Part shown: positions 53,024-61,210 of the stretch, in pieces
How the letters are laid out: every line of letters starts with the position of its first letter
Numbering within the stretch: the first letter of the stretch is position 1
Assembly: GCF_000235565.1 (NCBI RefSeq)
Contig: NC_017527.1
Span: 930,001-994,000 of the forward strand
DNA length: 64,000 nt
Direction: 5' to 3'
DNA from: Methanothrix harundinacea 6Ac
GTDB lineage: Archaea; Halobacteriota; Methanosarcinia; Methanotrichales; Methanotrichaceae
Position numbers and translations under genes: made by a program
The notes under the pieces: model-generated
Told to the model about the DNA's origin: nothing
Databases searched by the model: none
Seen by the model: the letters and a program-made list of their open reading frames with translations, nothing else

Positions 53024-54190
53024 ATGACCCTCGAAGATAAGCCCCTCGACCTCCTGGAGGAGTCGGACATCAGGGCCCTTTTAGACGACGAGGTCCCGGA
53101 GAGCAAGGTCATCGACTACAAGAGGCGGCTTCCCGGCCCCTCGGACCTGGAGAAGAGGGAGTTTATACGGGACGTCACCTCGTTTGCCAACGCCTCCGGG
53201 GGCCACCTCGTCTACGGGGTCGCCGAGGAGAACGGCGTCCCCGTGAGGATCCCGGGGCTCCCCGGGATCGACCCCGACGAGGCGATCCTCCGCCTCGACA
53301 GCATGGTCCAGACGGGGATCGCCCCCCGGATCCCCGGGATATCCATGAGGGCCGTCCCCCTGAAGGGGAAACGTTTCGTCATCGTCGTCCGGATCCCCAA
53401 GAGCTGGGCCTCCCCCCACATGATCACCAAGGGATCCTCCAAGTTCTACTCTCGAAACTCAGCTGGAAAGTATCCCCTCGACGTCTTCGAGATCAGGACC
53501 GCCTTCTCCCTCTCCGGGTCCGCCGCCGAGAGGATGAGGAGCTTCCGGGCCGAGGCCCTGGGAAGGGTCGTCGCGGGGGAGACTCCGGCGGCCGTCGGGC
53601 CGGGGCCGAAGATGGTCTTCTCCGTCATCCCTCTGGGGGCCTTCGAGCCTGCCGCCAGGTTCGACGTCTCCTCCATAGTACAGAGGTACAGGAGCGGGAA
53701 GGGGGCCCTCCCCCTCCCCCTGACGGGGCTCTTCTCCGGCTGGCGGTACAACTTCGACGGCCTCCTCACCTACGACGACCGGGGCTCCTACGTCCAGGTC
53801 TACGAGAGCGGGATCGTCGAGGCCGTCGACTCCGTCATCCTCGGAGGCGTCGGTAGGGAGATTCCGGGCGTCCGGTACGAGGAGGCGCTCCTGGAGGCCC
53901 TCCCCCGGTACGCCCGGTTCCTGGAATTCCTAGGCGTCGAGCCTCCCATCTTCACCACCCTCACCCTCCTGGGGGTGAAGGGGTGCACCCTCAGGGCCGA
54001 GGGCTCCGACGCCCTCGGGGAGGTCGAGATCGACCGGGACGCCCTCCTCGTCCCCGAGATCATGATCGAGGGCTTCGACTACGACGCCGAGGAGGTCCTG
54101 AGGCCCGCCTTCGACGCCGTCTGGCGGGCCGCTGGCTGGGAGCGGTCGATGAACTACGACTCGAAAGGCCACCGGATCGGGAGGAGATGA
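53024..54190 (+). CDS. AlbA_2 (Schlafen-type, divergent AAA) domain protein
   Basis: The 388-residue protein has an AlbA_2 domain in residues ~12-155: ESKVIDYKRRLP (ESxxxEFK-like), FIRDVTSFANASGGHLVYGV (the SFANTxGG motif) and FYSRNSAGKYPLD. The C-terminal 230 residues are unrecognised and contain GWRYNFDGLLTYDD and RSMNYDSKGHRIG. AlbA_2 proteins bind DNA/RNA or ATP; many are putative regulators, some act in defence. The 17-bp iterons just upstream fit autoregulation. There is no helix-turn-helix in the tail that I can see. Confidence 0.85.
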   Translation: MTLEDKPLDLLEESDIRALLDDEVPESKVIDYKRRLPGPSDLEKREFIRDVTSFANASGGHLVYGVAEENGVPVRIPGLPGIDPDEAILRLDSMVQTGIAPRIPGISMRAVPLKGKRFVIVVRIPKSWASPHMITKGSSKFYSRNSAGKYPLDVFEIRTAFSLSGSAAERMRSFRAEALGRVVAGETPAAVGPGPKMVFSVIPLGAFEPAARFDVSSIVQRYRSGKGALPLPLTGLFSGWRYNFDGLLTYDDRGSYVQVYESGIVEAVDSVILGGVGREIPGVRYEEALLEALPRYARFLEFLGVEPPIFTTLTLLGVKGCTLRAEGSDALGEVEIDRDALLVPEIMIEGFDYDAEEVLRPAFDAVWRAAGWERSMNYDSKGHRIGRR

Positions 54191-54503
54191 ATCAGGTCGT
54201 CGAGGGGCTGGAGTGGATGGAGAGGTAAGCCCTCTAGCGCCGGATGCGATAGGGTTGGGGGCCCTCCTGACTGCCCCATCCGGTTCTTGCGCTCCGGAGA
54301 AGGGCCTCGGTCTCTGCAACTTCTGCGACGAGCTCGAAGGCTTGCGGAAACCTCGGCTGGCCGGGGGATCGGGGCGAGGAGAAGAAGGATGCCATGAGGA
54401 GGGCGAAGAGGGTCTCCAGGGAGGAGTACGTCAGGGCCCTCCGGGGAGGGAAGTCGGGGGAGGGCGGAACTCCCTCTGGCGGTCGTCTCCCAGGGCGGTC
54501 GTC
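54191..54503. other. Intergenic region, no clear gene
   Basis: Short frames occur on both strands, for instance a 39-residue basic one starting at 54396 (MRRAKRVSREEYVRAL), but none has supporting signals. The 3' end faces the reverse-strand microprotein gene. Confidence 0.4.
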
Positions 54504-54665
54504 TCACAGGTAGATGGGGACGTCCCACTTATCCTGCCTCTCCTTGGGGGCGTTCTTCTTAGACCAGGCGGGGTAGATTATGATGTTGCCGAATTCGTCC
54601 TCCTCTCGGATCATCTCTTCCTTTTCTTCTTTCTCTCCCCTCTCTCCCAATTCTTCGTCGCTCAT
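54504..54665 (-). CDS. Small acidic protein, 53 aa
   Basis: This gene has ATG at 54665 and TGA at 54504. The N-terminal half is very acidic (EELGERGEKEEKEE); the C-terminal half (EFGNIIIYPAWSKKNAP, then WDVPIYL) has the mix of aromatic and charged residues of a real short protein, not an antisense shadow. There is no cysteine, membrane segment or known motif. It stands alone between the AlbA_2 and winged-helix genes. Confidence 0.65.
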   Translation of the reverse strand: MSDEELGERGEKEEKEEMIREEDEFGNIIIYPAWSKKNAPKERQDKWDVPIYL

Positions 54666-54835
54666 GGAAGTTTCCCCACCAGGCTGTTGCCGTCTGACCA
54701 GAAACGGCCTTCTTCGCTCGGAGGGGTTTTAACCCGGCCCAAAGAATTTAAGGGTTGCCCCGTTCGATCTCAGCCTTCGATCTCAGGACCTGGGATTTTG
54801 TCCCTGACGATATCGGTTCATCCTGGGGTCGATAA

Positions 54836-54845
54836 CATATATATC
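54836..54845 (+). promoter_or_regulatory. TATA box for the winged-helix gene
   Basis: GATAACATATATATC lies about 50 nt before the ATG at 54893. A Shine-Dalgarno-like GGAGGGTGA (54878-54886) follows in the leader. Confidence 0.5.
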
Positions 54846-54892
54846 TTATTTCTCTCAAAAGATGCCAGCACTATAGAGGAGGGTGAAGTGAG

Positions 54893-55111
54893 ATGACGGA
54901 GACGACGGTCGAATCGATATTTGGCTCCAAGGCGGGGCTCGTCTGGGACGCCCTGAACGAGAACGGGCCGAGCACCATCACCGAGATCATGAAGGCCACC
55001 TCCCTCAGGCGGGAGGATGTCTACGGCGCCCTGGGATGGCTGGGGCGGGAGAACAAGATCGCCGTGGAGATGCGGGGGAGGGCGAGGGTCTTCTCCTTGC
55101 AGGCGTGGTGA
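54893..55111 (+). CDS. Winged helix-turn-helix protein, DUF2582-like, 72 aa
   Basis: The 72-residue product is almost entirely one winged helix: helix 1 AGLVWDALNENGPS, helix 2 TITEIMKAT, recognition helix RREDVYGALGWLGRENKI and wing VEMRGRARVFSLQ. It matches the DUF2582 type of small wHTH proteins. It probably binds DNA as a dimer; the target is unknown. A TATA box and GGAGGGTGA precede it. Confidence 0.85.
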   Translation: MTETTVESIFGSKAGLVWDALNENGPSTITEIMKATSLRREDVYGALGWLGRENKIAVEMRGRARVFSLQAW

Positions 55112-55741
55112 CTGAAGACCGGATAGTTACATCTGTATAAAGGGCCGTTGGACCGTTCCGCTGCTGGGGGTCGGGAGCAGGCGGCCTCGGCCGCCAGGGG
55201 CGTTCTTGCAGGGATGGCGGAGCAGCGGAACCGCGCCCATTGGTACGTTTTTTAGGTCTGCGACATTTATTGCTACCGACCTGGCCGCCGTTGTGATGAT
55301 GGCTTATTCGAGCCCGGTTGGAGCAGCCCCCTCCTCGGAGACGGGGCCGTTTATGTCCAGAGGGCGATCAATTGCAGCATTTAGGAGAAGTCGGCCGGGG
55401 GCGTGCGCGATGGGCTGGCCCGGGAAAAAGAGGCTCGGGTCCGGGGATCTCCGTCCCAACCGTCCCGATGGCGGCTCTGGAGCGAGATCCCAAGCCTCGG
55501 AGCCGCCAGAACCGTTTCTATTAATATCTCTTAAAAATTGGACTCTTTTAATACTCATTATTCGATCTAACGAGGTTAAGTAAAATTAATATCTCCGAAG
55601 TTCCTCATAATGGCTACAAATATCGCTCTTTTCTCCCCACAAAATGGGATCTTTTTCTGGATATTATTCACAAAAAGGATTTTATAGCCGGAGCCAGGAG
55701 AAGGATATAGTGCAGTAAAGAACCAAGGAGGTGAGAATCGA
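55112..55741. other. Intergenic region with an inverted repeat and the His-rich gene promoter
   Basis: GTTCCGCTGCT (55155-55165) is repeated in inverse as AGCAGCGGAAC (55221-55231), 55 nt apart. Open frames here on both strands show no domain or signal. The second half becomes AT-rich and holds the promoter described next. Confidence 0.5.
55680..55735 (+). promoter_or_regulatory. TATA box and strong Shine-Dalgarno of the His-rich protein
   Basis: GGATTTTATAGCC (TATA 55680-55687) is followed by AAGGAGGTGAG (55725-55735), 6-8 nt before the ATG at 55742. The ribosome site is nearly a perfect match to the 16S 3' end, so strong translation is expected. Confidence 0.6.
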
Positions 55742-55867
55742 ATGTGTTGCCATACTGGAGATAAGCACGCCCATCCCCACGATCACGATGGGAAGGTCCA
55801 CACCCATGAGCACGTCCACGACGCCGACCATCATAAGCACACCCACAAGTGCTGCCACGGCCACTAG
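55742..55867 (+). CDS. Histidine- and cysteine-rich metal-binding microprotein, 41 aa
   Basis: The product begins MCCHTGDKHAHPHDHDGK and ends HKHTHKCCHGH. Of 41 residues, 15 are His and 4 are Cys (pairs at 2-3 and 37-38), with 5 Asp and 1 Glu. Such composition can bind several Ni2+, Zn2+, Cu+ or Co2+ ions. The perfect Shine-Dalgarno (AAGGAGGTGA) and a well-placed TATA box support a real, well-expressed gene. It resembles Hpn-like nickel proteins in composition only, not in ancestry that I can show. Methanothrix needs much nickel, cobalt and zinc. No transporter lies beside it. Confidence 0.75.
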   Translation: MCCHTGDKHAHPHDHDGKVHTHEHVHDADHHKHTHKCCHGH

Positions 55868-56272
55868 CCCCTTGATCGGCGGCTCAATTTCTGGCGAAAG
55901 AAGCCCTGTACCCTCCTTTCGGGCGTCGGGTCTCCGGACCCGGGCCGCCAGGGCTGCCATTCTTTAATTACAGCAAAATTTTGTGATCCTCTCCGTCGAG
56001 TTCCTCTCGATTTTTCCTCTCAGCTCTCCGGGATGGGGTCATCCAATAATCCTAAAACGCCTTATTTCTACAAAGATTGGCTATTATGAGGGAAATTGTT
56101 AATAAGGATCCGAGAGAAGTTTGATTGTGGGTATAATACCATAGGTCGTGAGGAGGCATCGACGGACCTTCATACGCCTCCAGAGGGGTGCCATCTTTCG
56201 AGGTACGAGACGGAGTTGATCTCGAATTTCGTGATCTTCAATCTCGTATTTTTATCTAGGAAGTTATGAATA
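55868..56272. other. Intergenic region
   Basis: The first half is GC-rich; 56050-56270 is AT-rich. A TATA-like GTATTTTTATC at 56246-56255 is the likely SDR promoter. No gene is seen. Confidence 0.45.
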
Positions 56273-57088
56273 ATGGATGTGGTGGTCGGGATGAAGGAAG
56301 AGAGAGCGGGCAGGCTTGAAGGACGGACGGCGATAGTGACTGGCTCGACTTACGGCATAGGGGAGGCGATAGCGAAGATCCTCGCCGGGGAGGGGGCGAT
56401 CTCCATCGTCACCGGCAGGTCGGAGGATGAGGGGGGGCGGGTGGTCGAGGAGATCAGATCTGGAGGCGGCGCTGCAGAGTACTACAGCCTCGACGTCACT
56501 AGTGAGAAGAGGGTCGAGGAGGTGGCCAGGGCCGTCTACGAGGGCTACGGGAGGATCGACATCCTCGTCAACAACGCGGGGATCGGCGGCCCCAGCAAAC
56601 CGACCCACGAGTACACCAGGAGAGAATGGGAGCGGGTCTTCGACGTCAACGTCACGGGAGCTTTCCTCTGCACAAAGCACGTCATCCCCTACATGAAGAG
56701 GGGTGGCGGCGGAAATATCGTCTACATCTCCTCTATATACGGGATCGTCGGGTCCCAGGACAACCCCGCCTACCACGCGACGAAGGCCGCAAACAGGATC
56801 ATGGCCAAGACGGGCGCCCTCATTTATGCGAAGGACAATATAAGGGTGAACTCGGTCCATCCTGGCTTCATCTGGACGCCGATGGTCGAGGAGTTCCTAA
56901 TAGAGCAGTCGAAGGAGCTGGGGGTGCCCCTCGAGGATCTGAAGAGGGAGCTTGGGGCAAGGCATCCGATAGGCCACCTCGGAGAGCCGGAAGATATCGG
57001 CTACGGCGTCCTTTACCTCGTATCCGACGAGGCCAAGTTCGTCACCGGCTCGGAGTTGATCATAGATGGGGGCTACACCAGCAGGTGA
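56273..57088 (+). CDS. Short-chain dehydrogenase/reductase
   Basis: The 271-residue (or 265) enzyme has the NAD(P)-binding TGSTYGIGEAIAK motif near residue 25, NNAG at 100, catalytic Ser in VYISSIYG and YHATK (YxxxK) near 170, and a C-terminal TGSELIIDGGYTSR. It belongs to the classical SDR family (glucose dehydrogenase/FabG-like). The substrate cannot be told. The start may instead be ATG 56291, because the TATA at 56246-56255 puts transcription start close to 56278. Confidence 0.93.
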   Translation: MDVVVGMKEERAGRLEGRTAIVTGSTYGIGEAIAKILAGEGAISIVTGRSEDEGGRVVEEIRSGGGAAEYYSLDVTSEKRVEEVARAVYEGYGRIDILVNNAGIGGPSKPTHEYTRREWERVFDVNVTGAFLCTKHVIPYMKRGGGGNIVYISSIYGIVGSQDNPAYHATKAANRIMAKTGALIYAKDNIRVNSVHPGFIWTPMVEEFLIEQSKELGVPLEDLKRELGARHPIGHLGEPEDIGYGVLYLVSDEAKFVTGSELIIDGGYTSR

Positions 57089-57269
57089 TCCTCAGGTCCG
57101 GCGGGCGGACGACCTTAGAGGAGAGGTTCGGGGTGAGGAAGCTATCCATGGTATGGAGGATGAGCTTGGAGGCTAAAGGGGGCTTGCGAGGTTCGTGGAG
57201 GCGAAAGGGGCTGAAACGCCCTTTTCCGTCGATTTAAACCCCCCCCAGCGGCGGGAAGGTCTTTTCCAT

Positions 57270-58262
57270 ATGCCACCATTCTTTGAAGAGGAGATGAAGA
57301 GGGTTGAGGAGTCGATAGAGGACTATCGGGAGGGCATACGGAGGAACGTTGCCATCATCTCGGACCCCTTCTATGGCGAGGCGGATCTCATGGCCCGGGC
57401 CGCCTCGATGGCGGGCTCCGAAGGCCTCAGGATCGACGGTCGGAGGCTCAGGCACGACTTCGGGATTCTGGAGAGGGCGCCCCAGAGGATCCTGGTGGTG
57501 GATGAGGCCCACCGGCTCAGCCTGCGGAGGATTGGGGGCTTTGATCTGATGAACCGCTTTTTGAGCTTCGTCACCTCGGAAGAGAGACTCTTCATCACCA
57601 CTTGGAACAGCTTCTCCTGGAGGTACCTCGAGGAGGTCCTGGGCCTCGGCCGGCATTTTCCCCGCCAGATCATCTTGCCCAGGCTGGATGCAGGCCAGAT
57701 CCGAGAGATGCTCCTCGCCGGCCGCAGAGAGGGCGAGCTTACCTTCGTCGAGGAAGAGGCACCGGGAGGGGATTCGAAGGTCTTGGACTGGCGCGTCTCC
57801 AGAAGGGCCGTGATGGGCCATAATATCGATCTCCCCTACCCCTCGGTGGACCCGGAAATGATCCGGTCGCGCCTAAAAAGGAACAGAAAAGAGAAGGAGT
57901 CCGCCGAAGATGCCTTCTTCGAGAGGCTCGCCCGGATCTCCGACGGCAACCCCGGCGTCGCGGAGCATCTCTGGAAGGAGGCCCTGGACTATCCAGAGGT
58001 GAGAAGCTCCCTGAGGGATCCTCCCACCATTGACCTTGACTTCGACGAGTCCTTCGTCCTGGGAGTCGTCCTCTCTTCGGGGTCTCTGGAGCTGGATGAG
58101 CTCTCCGAGGTGCTGGGCCCCGTGGACCTCTCCGCCGAGATGATGGCGGCCATTCTGGAGGAGAAGGGGCTCGTCTCCATCGATGGGGAGGCCGTCACCT
58201 TGAAGCCCGAGGCTCTGAAGATCGACATTGAGCATGAGAGAAGGCTCAGGCTGGTCTGGTGA
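57270..58262 (+). CDS. AAA ATPase-like protein lacking a P-loop
   Basis: The 330-residue product looks like an Orc/TniB-type AAA protein: NVAIISDPFYGEADLM near residue 26 sits where Walker A should be but lacks GK[ST]; RILVVDEAHRLSLR near 73 is a good Walker B; FITTWNSFSWRYL resembles sensor 1; and a winged-helix-like tail follows (SLELDELSEVLG, AILEEKGLVSI). ATP hydrolysis is therefore doubtful. It is fused by a 1-nt overlap (TGATG) to a downstream MscS gene. The start is ATG 57270 behind GGGAAGG. Confidence 0.8.
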   Translation: MPPFFEEEMKRVEESIEDYREGIRRNVAIISDPFYGEADLMARAASMAGSEGLRIDGRRLRHDFGILERAPQRILVVDEAHRLSLRRIGGFDLMNRFLSFVTSEERLFITTWNSFSWRYLEEVLGLGRHFPRQIILPRLDAGQIREMLLAGRREGELTFVEEEAPGGDSKVLDWRVSRRAVMGHNIDLPYPSVDPEMIRSRLKRNRKEKESAEDAFFERLARISDGNPGVAEHLWKEALDYPEVRSSLRDPPTIDLDFDESFVLGVVLSSGSLELDELSEVLGPVDLSAEMMAAILEEKGLVSIDGEAVTLKPEALKIDIEHERRLRLVW

Positions 58263-59176
58263 TGATGGGCGAGGAGATGGCGGCGGTGGCCCAGGAGTCG
58301 TCTTCGAACCTCTCGGCGTCTTCTCCCTCGGAGGGGGTCGGCGAGGCCTCCGAAGCGATCTCCTCGGCCCTCCAGGCCTTCGGGATCGACTCCTCCACCA
58401 TCGTGCACGTCATCCTCGTCCTGGTCCTCGCCTACGTGGCGACCCGGATCGTCGCCTTCCTCCTGACGCGGTTCAGTGAGAGGTTCCACTGGCTCCGCCT
58501 CGGGATCAAGATGGAGATCCCTCTCGCGAAGCTCGCTATCTACGGCTTCGCCGTATACCACATCCTTGGATCCGTCTTCCAGCTCTCAACAAACCAGCTC
58601 TTAGCCTTCTCGGGGCTCATCGGCGCCGCCGTGGGCTTCGGCCTGAAGGATCTCGTCGCCGAGGTCGTTGGCGGGATCGTCATCGTCCTGGACAAGCCCT
58701 ACCAGATCGGCGACAAGGTGAGGGTCGACGGCCACTACGGCGAGGTGACGGACATCGGCCTCCGGGCGACGAGGCTCGTCTCCCCCGACGACAGCCTGAT
58801 CGTCGTCTCAAATCAGCGGATGATCAGCCAGGCCCTCGCCAACGCCAACGCCGGGAGCCTGGAGATGCAGGTCGTCATCGACCTCTTCATCGACTCGAGC
58901 TCTGATGCCTCAAGGGCGATGAAGATCCTGAGGGATGCGGCCGTCACCTCCCGGTACGTCTACATCTCCAGCAAGCGGCCGGTGACGATCCTCCTCAAGG
59001 ACCGCCCCTTCTACAGGAGGGTGAGGGCCAGGGTCTACGTCAACGATCTCAGGTACGAGTTCAAGTTCGAGTCGGACGTGACGAAGCGGGCCTGGGACGC
59101 CTTCCTGGAGGCGGGGATTGAGCCCCCGAAGGCGATGGTGATGGACCCGGAGGGGGCCGCCTCCCCGGCGGCGTAG
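58262..59176 (+). CDS. MscS-family mechanosensitive channel, small form
   Basis: The 304-residue protein has a Ser/Glu-rich N-terminal tail, three membrane segments (about 48-68, 88-108 and 116-140), the pore helix FSGLIGAAVGFGLKDLVAEVVGGIVIV and the beta domain YQIGDKVRVDGHYGEVTDIGLR. It is a minimal MscS. It is tied to the P-loop-less ATPase upstream, an unusual partner. The start could be GTG 58259, ATG 58262 or ATG 58265. Confidence 0.92.
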   Translation: MMGEEMAAVAQESSSNLSASSPSEGVGEASEAISSALQAFGIDSSTIVHVILVLVLAYVATRIVAFLLTRFSERFHWLRLGIKMEIPLAKLAIYGFAVYHILGSVFQLSTNQLLAFSGLIGAAVGFGLKDLVAEVVGGIVIVLDKPYQIGDKVRVDGHYGEVTDIGLRATRLVSPDDSLIVVSNQRMISQALANANAGSLEMQVVIDLFIDSSSDASRAMKILRDAAVTSRYVYISSKRPVTILLKDRPFYRRVRARVYVNDLRYEFKFESDVTKRAWDAFLEAGIEPPKAMVMDPEGAASPAA

Positions 59177-60128
59177 GCTCCCCCGGACGCCGCCCGGAGA
59201 TGCGGGCCGGAATCACCGCCAAAGGCCTTCGTGGGTTCTGGGGGGCTATCCATTCTATTGGTCGAGTTGGCGTTCCCATCTCGGCTGGCGCTGGGTCCCA
59301 GCATTCTGCAGAGCAGGCGGCCGGGCGGGCGGCGAAAGCCAAGGAGTCGGCCTCCAGCCCCACTATTTTCCAGCTGATTTTATAAATTAATATCAATACG
59401 CCTGGCGGCGCCGAAGGCCCAGCAGGCCGGATACCGCCGCCCATCGGCCAGGACCACGAGGTATCGGCCCGCCGGATCGGCGCTGGCCCTGGTGCCGACC
59501 GGGATCGGACGCCCGGGGTCCGCCAGGGCGATGAGCCGAGCGGGGAGCTGGCCGATGACCCCGCTCCCACAAAATGCAGCCCGAAAAACGGGCGTGCAGG
59601 ATCGGGGTCGCGTCGCAGGCGTCAACCAAGGTGTCGGCCTTCGGCCCAACTATTTTTCAGCAGGTTTTATTAATCTACTTTAATACACCCCGGCGGCGCC
59701 GAAGTCCTTGCAGGCCGAGAATCCGCCGCCCGTCGGCCAGGACCACCAGGGTCTTGGCCCGCCCGGTCGGTGCCGGCAAACGGGCTGGCCGGGATCGGGC
59801 GCCCGGGGTCCGCCCAGGGCGATGAGCCGAGCGGGGAGCTGGCCGATGACCCCGCGCCCCGGAAACGCCATCAGAAGAGGGCTTCAAGGATCAGAATTCA
59901 TCGCTGGCGTTAAGGGACTCCATTACGCTGACCAGGTCTCGGAGCCGTCCTCGATAGCGAGAGAAAAGGATACAGTTCCCGATTTCTTCCGTTAGCTCCT
60001 AGTTTTGATTTAGGGGCCCCTTTTATCGATCCGGTGGTATGACTCAATGGGTGGCTACGGTAGCGTTGCGGATCCTTTAGGCGATCTTGAAGTCGGCGGG
60101 ATTGCGGGAGCTGATGGTAGGGAGATGA
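59177..60128. other. Long intergenic region dominated by a ~290-bp tandem repeat
   Basis: These 952 bases separate the MscS gene from the DUF4268 gene. Most of it (59341-59925) is a two-copy direct repeat, described separately. I see no intact gene. The minus strand of copy 1 has a protein-like frame that is broken in copy 2. The 59930-60128 part has no clear feature. Confidence 0.6.
59341..59925. repeat. Two-copy tandem repeat of about 290 bp
   Basis: Copy 1 (about 59341-59627) and copy 2 (about 59628-59925) share long blocks. The longest is GGGCGATGAGCCGAGCGGGG onward to GACCCCGC, at 59526 and 59817, 291 bp apart. Others are GGCGGCGCCGAAG, CGGCCAGGACCAC and GCGCCCGGGGTCCGCC. Each copy starts with an AT-rich stretch (TTTTATAAATTAATAT / TTTTATTAATCTACTT). 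The copies differ by many substitutions and small indels, so the duplication is old. One minus-strand frame of copy 1 encodes a plausible segment (GQLPARLIALADPG, YLVVLADGRRYPACW) that is frameshifted in copy 2. Confidence 0.75.
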
Positions 60129-61112
60129 TTATAGATAATTTTCTAAATGTTCTGGTTCCTCTTCTACCACTCGATTGAAGTCCAGTTGCCTAATTACTCT
60201 TGAAAAGATAACTCTAAATTTTATAGTTGTTTCTGTTAACCAGTCGAGATATTCATCCCAATTCTCCTTTTGTGCTAAGTTGGCATCTCGATATAATCCT
60301 ATTACTTTATCACGATTTTCAGGATGGGGGTCCCACAATAGTGTTTCACCTATTTCTTCCTCTATTTTTTGCCTTATCTCCATAAGCTGAGGAAGGACGA
60401 TATCCGCAATTCTGTTACTTATATATACTCTTACACCAATTTTATTATCATATGTATTGGCTACATTAGATAGATTTATACCGGATTTGCCAAGAGAGAC
60501 ATCATACCAATATTGCGGGCGCGGAGTTTGTACCGACGGAATTTCTTTGCACTTCATCAATCTGTCTCTAAATTTAGTCCAAAATTCAAGCTGCAATTTT
60601 TTTGCTTCAGTCAAATTATCAGAAACTTTAATTTGCCTGACAATGTCTATTGGTCTACTAACCACATTGAAACGAATCGCAGGTCTCGATTCATCTATTT
60701 GCCATAACTCTAATTTGACCCCATAAAATGAAAGCTCTTCTGAAGTATGATCGTTCAACCAATCAAGCGCCTTTTTATGTTCATCCGTAAAATCACTGGC
60801 TATCCATACAATTGCGGTTGCATCCAAAAAAGATGCGTATGTTATTGCTTTTCCAAGGTGATCATGATCAGTCTTTTCTAATTGATTTTCAATAATAACA
60901 TATTTGCCATTGCCTATATCTTTAGCTAAAATGTCGGCAGAATACGGACCAACTGATACTTCTGTATTTTCAAGTTCTAACTCCAACCCTAACGCTAAAC
61001 CCAATCTTGAGAGGTTGTCTTCCTCTGCCAACCAAGGAGTGAATTCAGTGGCCTCATTCGTCCATTTAAATCGGACATTTAACAGTTTCAATTCTCCTAG
61101 ATCCCGATCCAT
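60129..61112 (-). CDS. DUF4268 / PD-(D/E)XK nuclease-like protein
   Basis: The 327-residue protein has a restriction-endonuclease-like N-terminal half: SADILAKD then YVIIENQLEKTDHDHLGKAITYA, where D...E-x-Q and the later H/K residues match the catalytic core of this class. The C-terminal half (from about 175, KLQLEFWTKFRDRL) is the DUF4268 domain, with YWYDVSLGKSG and IGLYRDANLAQKENWDE. Such proteins are common near defence genes, but none is adjacent. The gene is much more AT-rich than its neighbours, suggesting transfer. A TATA (61157-61165, minus) and GAGGAAAC precede it. Confidence 0.85.
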   Translation of the reverse strand: MDRDLGELKLLNVRFKWTNEATEFTPWLAEEDNLSRLGLALGLELELENTEVSVGPYSADILAKDIGNGKYVIIENQLEKTDHDHLGKAITYASFLDATAIVWIASDFTDEHKKALDWLNDHTSEELSFYGVKLELWQIDESRPAIRFNVVSRPIDIVRQIKVSDNLTEAKKLQLEFWTKFRDRLMKCKEIPSVQTPRPQYWYDVSLGKSGINLSNVANTYDNKIGVRVYISNRIADIVLPQLMEIRQKIEEEIGETLLWDPHPENRDKVIGLYRDANLAQKENWDEYLDWLTETTIKFRVIFSRVIRQLDFNRVVEEEPEHLENYL

Positions 61113-61156
61113 GATGTTTCCTCATATTCAAGTTTGATATGGTCTCTTACATATAT

Positions 61157-61165
61157 GTATAAATT
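61157..61165 (-). promoter_or_regulatory. TATA box for the DUF4268 gene
   Basis: The minus strand reads AAATTTATACATATATG about 50 nt before the ATG. Confidence 0.4.
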
Positions 61166-61210
61166 TCGATCTGATTTAACTGGGCGCAAATTGTTCAAGC
61201 TTAAATAATT

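Noticed and set aside
54213-54896. 227-residue plus-strand frame overlapping the 53-aa gene and the winged-helix promoter
   Set aside because: Its translation is without pattern and it runs through a promoter and a better minus-strand gene.
55206-55583. 125-residue plus-strand frame in the 55-kb gap
   Set aside because: No domain, no ribosome site and arginine/proline-rich composition typical of non-coding GC-rich DNA.
55682-55960. 92-residue minus-strand frame that looks like a membrane protein opposite the His-rich gene
   Set aside because: The hydrophobic run arises because CAC/CAT codons read as GTG/ATG on the other strand. The plus strand has the strong ribosome site and promoter.
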